The notes below the pieces were generated by a model, which had not been told where the DNA came from, did not search any database, and was given only the letters and a program-made list of their open reading frames with translations. From Miltoncostaea sp963771025 (GTDB lineage: Bacteria > Actinomycetota > Thermoleophilia > Miltoncostaeales > Miltoncostaeaceae), in the NCBI GenBank assembly GCA_963771025.1, contig CAVYRL010000001.1, positions 496,001 to 560,000 of the forward strand: a stretch of 64,000 nucleotides of DNA. Reading direction: 5' to 3'. Position 1 is the stretch's first letter. The number at the start of each line of letters is the position of its first letter. The translations under genes and the position numbers were made by a program. Positions 32,888 through 43,764 of the stretch are shown here, one piece after another.

Positions 32888-33865
32888 ATGCAGAAAGCAC
32901 CCGACCGACGCATGGCGCGTGGAGCCGCAGCGGGGGCGGCGCTCTCCCTGGCCGTCGCCCTCGTCGTACGCGCCCGGCGCCGGCGCGGCGATGAGGGGGT
33001 CCTCCTGGAGGATGTGGAGCTCGAGCCCGGGCTCGGCCCTGTGACGATCGTGGTCAACCCGTCGTCGGGCAGCGCCGACGGCGTGGACCTCGACGATGTG
33101 CCGGTGCGCGAGCTCCGCGAGGGGGAGGACCTGAATGGCGTCCTGCGCGGGTTGGCCGACGACGGCATCGCCGTGCTCGGCGTCGCGGGAGGCGACGGCT
33201 CGGTCGGCTGCGCCGCCCAGATCGCCGTCGACCGCGACCGCACGCTGTTGGCGGTTCCCGGCGGGACGCTCAACCACTTCGCCCGGGCGCTCGGTTTCGC
33301 CGAGCCCGGCCAGGCCCTCGAGGGTCTCGCCGCGGGGCGGGTGGCCTCGGTCAACGTCGGCGACGCCGACGGCGCCGTGTTCGTCAACAACGCGTCGCTC
33401 GGGGTGTACGGCGAGCTGGTGCGGCGCCGCGAGGCGCTTGAGCACCGGTTGCCCAAGAGGATCGCCCTCCTGTTCGCCGCCGCCGCCGTGCTGCGCCGCG
33501 CCCGACCGCTCGACGTGGAGATCGACGGCGTCCCCGACCGCGTCTACCTGATCTTCGTGGGCAACAACGCCTACAGCGGAGCGGGCCTCACCGGTCGGGA
33601 GTCGCTCCAAACCGGGCTGCTCGACGTCCGCATCCTGTCGGCGGCGGGCCGCCTGCCGCGCCTGACGGCGCTGGCCTCGATCCTGACCGCCCGCCACGGC
33701 AGCTCGCGCTGGCTCACCCAGAGCCTGCGCTCACGATTCGACGTGGTCCTCGATCAGCCCGCCGTGCTGGCCCGCGACGGGGAGGCGCGCGACGTGGAGG
33801 GGGACGTCCGCTTTGCGATCCGCCCGAGGGCATTGCGGGTCGTGGTGCCCGATCCGGGCGTCTGA
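32888..33865 (+). CDS. diacylglycerol/sphingosine-kinase-like protein (DagK catalytic domain)
   Basis: Protein of 325 residues. A short hydrophobic N-terminal helix (about 10-26) precedes the lipid-kinase catalytic domain: VTIVVNPSSGSADG (about 52-65), VAGGDGSVGCAA (nucleotide-binding GGDGS) and LAVPGGTLNHFARALG. The C-terminal beta domain (about 190-325) holds FVNNASLGVYGE and GNNAYSGAG. Members phosphorylate diacylglycerol, phosphatidylglycerol precursors or sphingoid lipids at the membrane. The lipid cannot be named. It lies between a hairpin and the tRNA gene and seems to be transcribed alone. Confidence 0.85.
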   Translation: MQKAPDRRMARGAAAGAALSLAVALVVRARRRRGDEGVLLEDVELEPGLGPVTIVVNPSSGSADGVDLDDVPVRELREGEDLNGVLRGLADDGIAVLGVAGGDGSVGCAAQIAVDRDRTLLAVPGGTLNHFARALGFAEPGQALEGLAAGRVASVNVGDADGAVFVNNASLGVYGELVRRREALEHRLPKRIALLFAAAAVLRRARPLDVEIDGVPDRVYLIFVGNNAYSGAGLTGRESLQTGLLDVRILSAAGRLPRLTALASILTARHGSSRWLTQSLRSRFDVVLDQPAVLARDGEARDVEGDVRFAIRPRALRVVVPDPGV

Positions 33866-33909
33866 GAGGGATCTGGCGGCCGGTCGGGTGCGCTACCGTC
33901 CGCCCTCAA

Positions 33910-33983
33910 GCGCCCGTAGCTCAGCTGGATAGAGCGACGGCCTTCTAAGCCGTTGGTCGCAGGTTCGAATCCTGCCGGGCGCG
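33910..33983 (+). tRNA. tRNA-Arg (anticodon TCT)
   Basis: Cloverleaf read directly: acceptor arms GCGCCCG (33910-33916) and CGGGCGC (33976-33982) with G73, D-arm GCTC/GAGC, anticodon stem ACGGC/GCCGT around loop CTTCTAA (anticodon TCT, reading AGA), and T-arm GCAGG-TTCGAAT-CCTGC. No CCA is encoded. A TACCGT -10-like box ends 12 bases upstream. AGA is a rare codon in this GC-rich sequence. Confidence 0.97.
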
Positions 33984-34338
33984 CTCTGAGATGAGCTTGG
34001 CCAAGGGGGTCTACTCGCCCGCAGGGGACCTGTTCTCTCGGGCCGGGTGCATCCGCATACGGTGCGGGAGCATCCCCGCACCATCCGAGACGGTGCGGGA
34101 ATGCCGCGGCCCGGGGCCCGGTGGCCATCGGCGCCGGCGCCGCCGGGGGGAGTCCGCTGCGGCCGGACGGCCTGCCGGCCCGGCGCCGCCGGGTGCGAGC
34201 GCGCACCCCCGTGGACCGCCCAAGGGGGCCACGGGGGGTCCAGGATCACCGGCCTACCAGAAGGGCGTCGCCGATGGGAGCGCTCCCCGCATCGTCCGAA
34301 CCCGATGAGTTTGCCGGGAGAGCATGCCCGCATGACGG
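33984..34338. other. 355-base gene-free spacer after tRNA-Arg
   Basis: No credible coding frame. It holds an 8-base inverted repeat (34061-34068 GGTGCGGG with 34075-34082 CCCGCACC), a second GGTGCGGG at 34092-34099 that could replace the first arm, and further GC hairpins near 34190-34240. I see no duplicated tRNA end or integrase, so no integrated element is supported. Confidence 0.5.
34061..34099. repeat. competing hairpin arms
   Basis: One CCCGCACC (34075-34082) can pair with either GGTGCGGG copy (34061-34068 or 34092-34099), giving two exclusive hairpins. Confidence 0.5.
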
Positions 34339-34866
34339 TCAGGCGCCCTCGTCCGCGTCCTTCTTGATCTCGTCGACGTCGGCCGTGAGCTCCCTCTGGT
34401 CCACCTTGTCGGCCTGCGCCATGGCAGTGGTGATGTCCGATCCCAGGGTGGCGACCGCCACCACGACCAGGCCGGCCTGGCCCCTGTCGAGGTGCTCGCC
34501 GAGCTCCTTGAGGTCCTTGCGGCTCATCCCGGCCGCCGCGTGCCCGGCCACCGCTCCGAGGGCCGCGCCGCCGGCGGTCGTGGCGGCCAGCAGGCCGCCG
34601 CCGATGGCGGCCGCCGGAAAGAGCGCGATCACCAGGCCCGTGGCCAGGCCGAGCGTCCCGCCGCCCACGCCGCCGACCCGGGTGGGGGTCTCGTGCTTCT
34701 TGACGATCTTGACCTTGCCGTTGTCCTTGCGCTCGATCACCGCGGCGTCGTAGGCGTCGATCAGCCCGTCCTTCGTGTGGAGGTCGTGGACCGCCTGGTA
34801 GTCGGCCTTGGCGTCCTCGACCTTCTTGTAGACGCCCACGTAGGCCATGAATGTGTCAACAGCCAT
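34339..34866 (-). CDS. DUF1269-family protein
   Basis: Protein of 175 residues of the DUF1269 group. The opening VYKKVEDAKADYQAVHDLHT and DAAVIERKDNGKVKIVKKHETP are characteristic. Next comes a glycine-rich, hydrophobic glycine-zipper-like segment (about 66-112) that probably inserts in membranes, then LKELGEHLDRGQAGLVVVA. Function in the family is unknown; these genes are often stress induced. ATG 34866 is chosen over a GTG at 34875. It follows the carboxymuconolactone-decarboxylase-like gene on the same strand after 117 bases; the pair is a common actinobacterial arrangement. Confidence 0.85.
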   Translation of the reverse strand: MAVDTFMAYVGVYKKVEDAKADYQAVHDLHTKDGLIDAYDAAVIERKDNGKVKIVKKHETPTRVGGVGGGTLGLATGLVIALFPAAAIGGGLLAATTAGGAALGAVAGHAAAGMSRKDLKELGEHLDRGQAGLVVVAVATLGSDITTAMAQADKVDQRELTADVDEIKKDADEGA

Positions 34867-34983
34867 GTCGGTCACTCACTCTCGTGTTCGGAGACGCCCT
34901 GGCGGCGCCTCCTGGGGAGGTACGGCGCGGCGGCGTGCGACCACCTCGGCCGCCCGCGGCGAGGCGCGCCGCGAAGGGTTTCA

Positions 34984-35316
34984 TCAGCCTGCTTCGTCCT
35001 CGAGCTCCGCCTCCGCCACGGCGATCGCGAAGCCGAGGGCCCGCGTGATGTTGCCGGCCGCGGACATGACCCTGGGGGTGCCGATGACGGGAGCGACGGC
35101 GACGAGGATGCCCTGGACGTCCTCGAGCGTGACCCCAACGTCGGCGGCGGTGCCGGCGTTGAGCAGGTATGAGACCGGTGGCGCATCGACGGCGGCCAGC
35201 GCGGCGATCCGGACGAGCATCAGCTCGCGCGGCGCGAGGTTGCACTCCTCGATCGACGCGGCGGTCATCACCGCGAGGGTGTCGAGGACCGGCGTGCCTT
35301 GTGCGTCGTCAGCCAT
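34984..35316 (-). CDS. carboxymuconolactone-decarboxylase-like protein without the CxxC site
   Basis: Small AhpD/CMD-fold protein of 110 residues. LAPRELMLVRIAALAAVDAPPVSYLLNAG and GVTLEDVQGILVAVAPVIG match the family helices. The peroxidase Cys-x2-Cys of AhpD is absent: only Cys25 is present, and the expected site reads VDAPPVSY. It is therefore not a classical AhpD reductase. ATG 35316 follows AAGGAG. It heads the minus-strand pair with the DUF1269 gene and is divergent from the LuxR/LAL regulator; a 12-base palindrome (35399-35410) lies between them. Confidence 0.85.
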   Translation of the reverse strand: MADDAQGTPVLDTLAVMTAASIEECNLAPRELMLVRIAALAAVDAPPVSYLLNAGTAADVGVTLEDVQGILVAVAPVIGTPRVMSAAGNITRALGFAIAVAEAELEDEAG

Positions 35317-35398
35317 GTCAGTCTCCTTGTGACGGGTTCCGGGCGTCGCGGGTGAGGATGGCAAGCCCGACACGTCGCTGACGCGCCGAGCGCGTCAA

Positions 35399-35410
35399 TC
35401 ACCCAGGTGA
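35399..35410. promoter_or_regulatory. candidate LAL-regulator box A
   Basis: Perfect palindrome TCACC-CA-GGTGA, extended by TCA and TGA outside with one mismatch between (35395-35414). Lies between the divergent CMD-like gene and the LuxR regulator. Related boxes occur at 37816 and 38157. Confidence 0.5.
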
Positions 35411-35505
35411 CTGAGCATGCTCCAGGAGGTCCACGTAGCGCGCATCCTTGGCCTCCAGCCGGATCCGCTGGTGCGCGGGCGGCCGCCCTGCCAGGATGCG
35501 CGGCG

Positions 35506-37827
35506 ATGAGGGGACGTGCCGCAGCAGAGGGGGAGCCGCGGCGCCGGGCGAAGGAACCATCCACTCGCGCCGCCTCGCCCGGCGCGGAGGCGCTTACCCT
35601 GCTGGTCGAGGCCAAGCTCGCGGCCCCGCGGGTACGTGGTGACACGGTGGACCGACCGCGTATCGTGCAGGCGCTCGACGCCGGCGGTGATGCGCCGCTG
35701 GCGCTCGTGGCGGCGCCGGCCGGGTACGGCAAGACGACCGCGGTGCGCGCCTGGTGCGCGAGCCAGGACGCGGCGCTGGCCTGGGTCACGCTCGACGCCG
35801 GCGACAACGATCCGGTTCGGCTGTGGGGATATGTTGCGACGGCGGTCGATCGGGTGCGGCCGGGCCTCGGCCGGGGAGCGCTGCAACGGCTGAGCAGGCC
35901 GGACGGCCCCATCGAGGATGTCGTCGACGTGCTCATGAACGCCGTCGCGGCCTTCGGGCGCCGGCTGGTCATCGTGCTCGACGACCTGCATGCCGTCACA
36001 GATGCGGAGTGCCTGTCGTCGATCGACTACGCCCTCGCGCACCTGCCGACAGCGGCTCGAATGGTCGTCCTGACACGGGCCGATCCGGCGTTGGCGCTTG
36101 CGCGCCTGCGCGCCGCCGGCGCGCTCGTCGAGTTGCGCGCGAACGACCTCGCGTTCACCCCCGCCGAGGCGCATGGGCTGCTCGTCGAGCGTGGTCACCT
36201 TGAGCTCGGGGCCGAGGAGATCAACCTTCTCGTCGAGCGCACCGAGGGCTGGCCTGCCGCGCTCGTTCTGGGCGGGCTCTGGCTGCGGAGCGTGGAAGAT
36301 CCGGCTCGGGCCGTGCGGCAGTTCGGAGGAGAGCAGCGCTTCGTGGGCGAGTACCTGAGCAGCGAGGTGCTCTCGTCGCTCGACCACGACCGCCGCTTCC
36401 TCCTCCACACGGCCGCCGTTCTGGGTCGTTTCACCCCCGAGCTCTGCGACGGCGTGCTCGAGCGCACCGATTCGGCGGCGGTGCTGGCCGAGCTCGAGCG
36501 CGGGAACTTCTTCATCGTGCGGCTCGAGCGAGGAGGGTGGTTTCGTGTCCACGCGCTGTTCGCCGAGTACGCCCGTGCCCAGCTCGCCATCCTGGACCCG
36601 GCGGCGGAGAAGCGGATACACCGGCGTGCCGCCCAGTGGCTGAGATCGCGAGGGCTGCCGACCGACGCCATCGAGCACGCGGCCGCAGCGGATGACCACG
36701 AGTTCGTCGCACAGCTGCTCGTCGAGCACCACGTGTCCCTGATCAGGGCCGGCGACGGCAGAACGTTCCTTCGCTGGGTGCGCACGCTGCCAGACGACTG
36801 CGTTATCGAGCATCCGGAGCTCGCGGTCGCCGCGGCGATTTCGGCGGTGCTGGCCGGCCGGGGCACGATCGAGCCGCGTCGCTGGCTCCGGCTCGCCGAT
36901 CGGGCGCACGAAGGGGCACCTGCGCGCTCGGATCAGTACGTCGAGTGCTGGGCACGAGTGGCGCGCGCGCTCATGATCGACGGTGGCGTCCGGCAGGCGG
37001 TGCTCGATGCCCGCAGTGCGGTCGAGCTCGCCCCCGCCGTCTCGGACGCGCTCCTCACAGGCGCTCTGGCCGCCGCTTCTCGCGCCCTCTACCTCGCGGG
37101 CGACCTGGACGAGGCATCGGCCATGGCATTGCGGTTCCTCGAGCATCCGGATGCCGAGAACCGTGCTCCGAGCCTGGCGCTCACCCGCGCGATGCTGGCC
37201 CTGGTCGCGGTCGAGCGCGGACAACTCGCGTTCGCCCGAGGCCACGCAGAGAAGGCGAAGGCGGCCGCGGGGCGCGTGGGGATCAGCCGGAGTTGGCTCG
37301 GCGCGAACGCGTCGATCGCGTTCGGCGTCGTGCTGGCGGCTGAAGGAAAGCTCGCCGAGGCAGAGCGCGAGTTCTCCTCGGCGGAGCACCTCTCCCGGGA
37401 CGAGGTGGCGAGCGTGGGCCATGCGTGGCCTCTCGTCCAGCTCGCCCGGATCCGCGTCCGCCGTGGCCGTCTCGACGAGGCAGAGACGACATTGAGGAAC
37501 GCTCAGAGAGAGCTGGACGAGCTCGTGGACAGCGGACGGGTCCACGTCCTCGCCGACGAGGCGGCGCGAGAACTCGAGACGGCGAGGGCGCGCGCGCACA
37601 GCGGGGAGATGCTCGAACCGCCGAGCGGGGCAGAGCTCGCGGTGCTCCGGCTGCTGGCCACCGATCTTTCGACGCGCGAGATCGGCGAGCATCTCTTCCT
37701 CTCGCCTCACACGATCCGGTCGCACAGGCGCGCGCTCTACCACAAGCTTGAGGTCAGCTCGCGAGCCGATGCCATCGCGCGGGCCACGGCGCTCGGCCTG
37801 CTGGAGCAAGCGCGGTCATCTGGGTGA
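35506..37827 (+). CDS. LuxR-family regulator of the MalT/LAL type
   Basis: Large ATP-dependent activator of 773 residues from ATG 35506 (an upstream in-frame GTG at 35407 is less likely). A STAND-type ATPase begins with LVAAPAGYGKTTAVRAW (Walker A, about 67-83) and VIVLDDLHAV (Walker B). A MalT-like winged helix and a superhelical region of about 350 residues follow, probably the ligand-sensing arm. The C-terminal LuxR HTH is about 710-765 (LSTREIGEHLFLSPHTIRSH). No acceptor domain is present, so it responds to a small molecule or protein. Related palindromes before the gene, at its end and before the zwf operon suggest direct targets. Confidence 0.9.
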   Translation: MRGRAAAEGEPRRRAKEPSTRAASPGAEALTLLVEAKLAAPRVRGDTVDRPRIVQALDAGGDAPLALVAAPAGYGKTTAVRAWCASQDAALAWVTLDAGDNDPVRLWGYVATAVDRVRPGLGRGALQRLSRPDGPIEDVVDVLMNAVAAFGRRLVIVLDDLHAVTDAECLSSIDYALAHLPTAARMVVLTRADPALALARLRAAGALVELRANDLAFTPAEAHGLLVERGHLELGAEEINLLVERTEGWPAALVLGGLWLRSVEDPARAVRQFGGEQRFVGEYLSSEVLSSLDHDRRFLLHTAAVLGRFTPELCDGVLERTDSAAVLAELERGNFFIVRLERGGWFRVHALFAEYARAQLAILDPAAEKRIHRRAAQWLRSRGLPTDAIEHAAAADDHEFVAQLLVEHHVSLIRAGDGRTFLRWVRTLPDDCVIEHPELAVAAAISAVLAGRGTIEPRRWLRLADRAHEGAPARSDQYVECWARVARALMIDGGVRQAVLDARSAVELAPAVSDALLTGALAAASRALYLAGDLDEASAMALRFLEHPDAENRAPSLALTRAMLALVAVERGQLAFARGHAEKAKAAAGRVGISRSWLGANASIAFGVVLAAEGKLAEAEREFSSAEHLSRDEVASVGHAWPLVQLARIRVRRGRLDEAETTLRNAQRELDELVDSGRVHVLADEAARELETARARAHSGEMLEPPSGAELAVLRLLATDLSTREIGEHLFLSPHTIRSHRRALYHKLEVSSRADAIARATALGLLEQARSSG
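37816..37827. promoter_or_regulatory. candidate LAL-regulator box B (weak)
   Basis: TCATCTGGGTGA, an imperfect copy of box A, covering the last codons and stop of the LuxR gene. May be chance. Confidence 0.25.
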
Positions 37828-37838
37828 ACGACGCGCCC

Positions 37839-37866
37839 CGCATGTGAGCCTCGGCTCGAGCATGCG
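37839..37866 (+). terminator. possible terminator after the LuxR gene
   Basis: CGCATG-T-GAGCC / GGCTC-GAG-CATGCG, an 11-pair stem with a small internal loop and a 2-base apex. No T-tract. It ends 12 bases before the next start codon. Confidence 0.35.
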
Positions 37867-37878
37867 ATCGTCGTCGGC

Positions 37879-38091
37879 ATGACCCGCCGGACCTATCGTC
37901 TGATCGTCGAGGGGGAGTTGAGCGATGGCGCGCAGCGCGCCTTCGACGGCATGACCCTCTCGCGCTCAGAGGGCACGACGACGCTGACCGGGCACGTGCG
38001 CGACCAATCGGAGCTCCAGGGACTGCTGCGGCGAGTGTCCGACCTCGGGCTCACGCTGCTCGGGGTGACCACGATCGACGACGGGGCGTAG
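37879..38091 (+). CDS. conserved small actinobacterial protein
   Basis: Protein of 70 residues: a ferredoxin-like layout of strand (TYRLIVEGEL), helix, strand (TTLTGHVRDQ), helix (SELQGLLRRVSDLG) and strand (LTLLGVTTI). It resembles small uncharacterised proteins common in Actinobacteria. No catalytic residues are seen. It has no clear ribosome site at ATG 37879. It lies between the LuxR regulator and the zwf operon and may be a regulator partner or sensor; this is inference. Confidence 0.65.
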   Translation: MTRRTYRLIVEGELSDGAQRAFDGMTLSRSEGTTTLTGHVRDQSELQGLLRRVSDLGLTLLGVTTIDDGA

Positions 38092-38156
38092 GCGCCCGAT
38101 CGGTCGGCCTGCGGCGCGCGTTCTCCTCGAGGACGAGTCGATCGCCGCCGTTCGCG

Positions 38157-38170
38157 TTCACCTGAGTGAA
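38157..38170. promoter_or_regulatory. candidate LAL-regulator box C before the zwf operon
   Basis: TTCAC-CTGA-GTGAA, perfect 5-base arms and related to box A. It is centred about 57 bases before a likely transcription start (-10 TAGGTT at 38209-38214). That -10 has no good -35, which fits an activator-dependent promoter. Confidence 0.5.
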
Positions 38171-38252
38171 AGCCGTCGTTCGTCCCAGGGCAGGACCGCG
38201 GCCGGTCGTAGGTTGGCAGAGCGGGTCTCCACCACGACAGACAGGAGTTCAC

Positions 38253-38666
38253 ATGTCCACAGATTCCTACAGATCGTCGGCCGCCACCGGCTGGGTCATC
38301 TTCGCCGCGGCTGTCCTCTTCACAATCGGCGCCATCGACATCATCCAGGGCCTCGCGGCCCTGCTGAAGGACGAGGTCTACGTCGTCGGGTCGTCCGGTC
38401 TTCTCGTCACCACCAACTTCACTGCATGGGGCTGGACCCTGATCATCTGGGGCATCGTGCTGATGCTCTCGGCCGGATCGCTCTTCGGCGGGGGGGGCTG
38501 GGGCCGCTGGTTCGGAATCCTCGCCATCGTCGTCAACATGATCGTCCAGATCACCTGGTTCCCCGCCTATCCGCTGTGGAGCCTGGTGGCCATCGGCCTC
38601 GGGGTCGCCGTCCTGTGGGCGCTGACCGCGGGCTGGACGGATGCGAGGGCGGATCTGCGGGGCTGA
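38253..38666 (+). CDS. DUF7144-type four-helix membrane protein
   Basis: Integral membrane protein of 137 residues with four hydrophobic segments (about 13-33, 55-76, 84-102, 107-127). GWVIFAAAVLFTIGAIDIIQGLAAL and WGWTLIIWGIVLMLSAGSLF match a widespread actinobacterial family of unknown function. ATG 38253 follows ACAGGAG. It is the first gene of the zwf operon, 40 bases before zwf. Its role is unknown. The AT-poor promoter ahead of it carries box C. Confidence 0.8.
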   Translation: MSTDSYRSSAATGWVIFAAAVLFTIGAIDIIQGLAALLKDEVYVVGSSGLLVTTNFTAWGWTLIIWGIVLMLSAGSLFGGGGWGRWFGILAIVVNMIVQITWFPAYPLWSLVAIGLGVAVLWALTAGWTDARADLRG

Positions 38667-38706
38667 GACCCGTACGAACCGACCGATCGCAACAAGGGAG
38701 AGGAAA

Positions 38707-40100
38707 ATGCCAGGCCCATCGCGTCTGAACTGCGACGTCCTCGTGATCTTCGGGATCACCGGTGACCTGGCGCGCGTGATGACCTTCCGATCCCTCTACC
38801 GGCTGGAGCAGCGCGGGCTGTTGTCGTTTCCGATCGTCGGCGTCGCCTTCGATGACTGGACGGTGGACCGCCTCGTCGAACGCGCCCGCGAGTCCATCGT
38901 CGGGAGCGGAGAGGAGCTCGACCCCGTGGTCTTCGAGCGGTTCGTGGCCCGGCTCTCCTACGTTCAGGGCGACTTCGCCGAAGCGTCAACGTACGCGCGC
39001 GTGGGTGAGCACATGACCGGCGCCACGGCGCCGGTCATGTATCTCGAGGTGCCGCCGTCCCTGTTCGCGACCGTCGTGGGGGGGCTCGCAAGCGCCGGGC
39101 TCACGGGCTCCGCACGGATCGTGGTCGAGAAGCCGTTCGGCCACGATCGCGCATCGGCGCGAGCGCTGGCCGAGGAGCTCCACCGGTACGTGGACGAGTC
39201 CCAGCTCTACCGGATAGACCACTACCTCGGGAAGATGGGCCTCGAGGAGATCCTCTACCTGCGCTTCGCCAACACGATGCTGGAGCCGGTCTGGAACCGG
39301 AACTACATCGCGTGCGTTCAGATCACCCTGGCGGAGGACTTCGGCGTCGAGGACCGCGGGCACTTCTACGACCCCGTCGGGGCGCTCCGCGACGTCGTCG
39401 TCAACCACCTCATGCAGGTCGTCGCGGCGGCCGCCATGGAGCCGCCCGCCGGCGGCGACCCCAAGACCATCAAGGACGCCATGGCCGCGGTGTTCCTCGC
39501 CACTCACCAGGCCGATCCGGGCGACTACGTCCGCGGTCAGTACCAGGGCTACGGCGACATCGACGGCGTGGAGCCCGGCTCGACCACGGAGACGTACGCG
39601 GCACTCCGCCTCAACATCGACAACTGGCGCTGGTCCGGCGTCCCCTTCTTCATCCGCACGGGCAAGCGCCTGCCGCTCACCCAGACCGAGTTGCGCCTCG
39701 TCTTCAAGCACCCGCCCCGGCTCGGCTTCGCCGCCTTCGAGCGGCGGCCGGAGCCGAATCAACTGGTGATCAGGCTCGACCCGTCCACGGGGGTTCGGAT
39801 GGTCCTCGACGCCCGCCGCGCCGATGTCGCCCGAGCCGCGCCGATCCTGTTCGACGCCGAGATCGCGCAGATGGGCGGCGAGGGTGCCACCCCGTACGAG
39901 GTCCTGCTCGAGGCGGCGATCGCCGGCAACAGCGTGCGCTTCACCCGTCAGGACACAGTCGAAGAGACATGGAGGATCATGCAGCCCCTGCTCGACGCCC
40001 CGCCTCCCGTCCACCCCTACCGGCAGGGAGCGTGGGGTCCTGGGGCCGCCGACGCGCTGGTCGCCGATCACGGCGGCTGGCGTGATCCCTGGATGCCGGC

Positions 40101-40104
<4 letters not shown>
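38707..40104 (+). CDS. zwf: glucose-6-phosphate 1-dehydrogenase
   Basis: NADP-dependent enzyme of 465 residues that oxidises glucose-6-phosphate to 6-phosphogluconolactone and yields NADPH. The coenzyme loop is FGITGDLARVMTF (about 14-26). VVEKPFGHD precedes the substrate-binding segment YRIDHYLGKMG (about 172-182) with the catalytic His. The C-terminal domain has FFIRTGKRLP. Its length is typical of the shorter actinobacterial forms. ATG 38707 follows AGGGAGAGG. It lies inside the operon, and its stop overlaps the GH15 start (ATGA). No opcA, tal or tkt genes are beside it, so this is probably a second, inducible zwf. Confidence 0.95.
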
Positions 40105-41996
<1,892 letters not shown>

Positions 41997-42075
41997 GCCC
42001 GCCCAGCGCCGCCATCTCCTCGAGTCGGGACCGGCTCATCAGTCCACAGCGCCACAACGGAAGGTGGGGGGCACC

Positions 42076-43764
42076 ATGAAGGTGATCATCGTCGGTGGCG
42101 TCGCCGGAGGCGCGTCGTGTGCGGCACGCCTGCGCCGGCTCGACGAGGAGGCCGAGATCGTGATGGTGGAGCGCGGCCCGTACGTCTCGTACGCGAACTG
42201 CGGCCTGCCGTACCACGTCGGCGGCGTCATCGAGCACGAGTCGGATCTGCTGGTCGCCAGCGAGGAGCTGTTCCGCCAGCACTTCGCCGTTGACTGTCGG
42301 ACCGGCTGCGAGGCGATCGGGGTGTCGGCGGCGGACAAGACCGTGCAGCTGCGCGACGTGGCGACCGGCGAGGTGACGACCGAGTCCTACGACACGCTCG
42401 TCCTGTCGCCCGGCGCGGCGTCGATCCGCCCGCCGCTGCCGGGCATCGACCTACCGGGCATCTTCCCGGTGCGGACCGTGCCCGACGCGGCCGAGATCCG
42501 CCGCTGGATCGAGCGCGGCACGAGCTTCCTCGCCGGGATGGGCAAGTACTCGGGCTTTCAGACGGTACGCCCGCCGATGCGAGCGGTCATCGTCGGCGGC
42601 GGTTTCATCGGTCTGGAGATGGCGGAGAACCTGACCCACCGCGGCTTCGAGGTCACCGTCGTTGAGATGGCCGACCAGGTGCTCACGCCCCTCGATCCCG
42701 AGTACGGGCGTCTCGTGGCCGACTTCCTCGAGATCCACGGCGTCACCGTGGCTCTGAACGACGGAGTCGCCGGATTCGAGAGCGCCGACGACGGCACGCT
42801 GACCGTGTCCACCCAGTCCGGGGCCCGCCATACGGCGGACATCGTGATCCTGGCGCTCGGCGTGCGGCCCGAGACGACGCTGGCGCGGATGGCCGGCATC
42901 GAGATCGGCGAGCGCGGAGGAATCCGCGTCGACGAGCACATGCGAACGAGCGACCCGGACATCTTCGCCGTCGGCGACGCGGTCGAGGTGCGCGATTTCG
43001 TCACGGGCGAGTGGAGCCTCATCGCGCTCGCCGGGCCGGCCAACCGGCAGGCCCGCATCGCGGCGGAGGTCATCGCCGGACGCGACTCGCGCTTCCGTGG
43101 AACGCAGGGCACCGCCGTCGTAGGCCTCTTCGGCTCCACGGTCGCCTGGACCGGTGCCAACGAGAAGACGCTCGGCCGCCTGGGCGACACCGACTACGAG
43201 AAGGTCTACATCTATCCGAACTCCCACGCCGGGTACTACCCGGGCGCCAAGCCGATCGCGATGAAGGTGCTGTTCCGGAGGTCCGACGGGCGCGTGCTCG
43301 GCGCGCAGGCGGTCGGCGAGGACGGGGTGGATAAGCGCATCAGCGTCATCGCCCTGGCGATCCAGATGGGGGCCACCGTCTACGACCTCGAGGAGTGCGA
43401 GCTCTGTTACGCGCCGCCATTCGGCAGCGCCAAGGATCCGGTGAACTTCGCCGGGATGGTCGCGGCCGGCGTGCTTCGGGGCGACATGCCCTTGACGCAC
43501 TGGGGTGCCATGGGTGACGGGTTCCTCCTGGACGTGCGCGAGACGTTCGAGCTCGCGGTGGAGGAGGTTCCCGGCGCCCTCAACATCCCGATGGGCGAGC
43601 TCCGCTCGCGCCTCGGGGAACTGCCCCGCGATCGCGAGATCCGGGTCGTCTGCCGCTCCGGCCAGCGTGCCTACACCGCGACCCGCTGTCTCCTGCAGAA
43701 CGGGTTCGACGCTCGGGTGCTCTCCGGAGGAATGCTGTCGCATGCGATCCTCTCGCCCGACTGA
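42076..43764 (+). CDS. CoA-disulfide reductase-like flavoprotein fused to rhodanese
   Basis: Protein of 562 residues. Residues 1-450 are a pyridine nucleotide-disulfide reductase of the CoA-disulfide reductase/NADH oxidase branch. They include VIIVGGVAGGASCAARLRRL for FAD, YVSYANCGLPY with the redox Cys near residue 43, and AVIVGGGFIGLEMAENL for NAD(P). Residues about 475-562 are a rhodanese with active Cys in VVCRSGQRAYTA. Such fusions reduce CoA persulfide or polysulfide and handle sulfane sulfur. ATG 42076 follows AAGGTGGGGGG. It sits third after zwf, which could supply the reducing equivalents. The next gene overlaps it by 23 bases. Confidence 0.92.
   Translation: MKVIIVGGVAGGASCAARLRRLDEEAEIVMVERGPYVSYANCGLPYHVGGVIEHESDLLVASEELFRQHFAVDCRTGCEAIGVSAADKTVQLRDVATGEVTTESYDTLVLSPGAASIRPPLPGIDLPGIFPVRTVPDAAEIRRWIERGTSFLAGMGKYSGFQTVRPPMRAVIVGGGFIGLEMAENLTHRGFEVTVVEMADQVLTPLDPEYGRLVADFLEIHGVTVALNDGVAGFESADDGTLTVSTQSGARHTADIVILALGVRPETTLARMAGIEIGERGGIRVDEHMRTSDPDIFAVGDAVEVRDFVTGEWSLIALAGPANRQARIAAEVIAGRDSRFRGTQGTAVVGLFGSTVAWTGANEKTLGRLGDTDYEKVYIYPNSHAGYYPGAKPIAMKVLFRRSDGRVLGAQAVGEDGVDKRISVIALAIQMGATVYDLEECELCYAPPFGSAKDPVNFAGMVAAGVLRGDMPLTHWGAMGDGFLLDVRETFELAVEEVPGALNIPMGELRSRLGELPRDREIRVVCRSGQRAYTATRCLLQNGFDARVLSGGMLSHAILSPD

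Noticed and set aside
33893..34333. Minus-strand frame with APGRIRTCDQRL over the tRNA
   Set aside because: This is the well-known false protein produced by reading a tRNA gene backwards. The tRNA-Arg cloverleaf explains it.
33984..34338. Integrated element at tRNA-Arg
   Set aside because: No integrase, no duplicated tRNA 3' end and no change in gene style downstream.
35395..37809. 804-residue minus-strand frame opposite the LuxR regulator
   Set aside because: Antisense shadow with no domain. The plus strand has ATPase and LuxR motifs.
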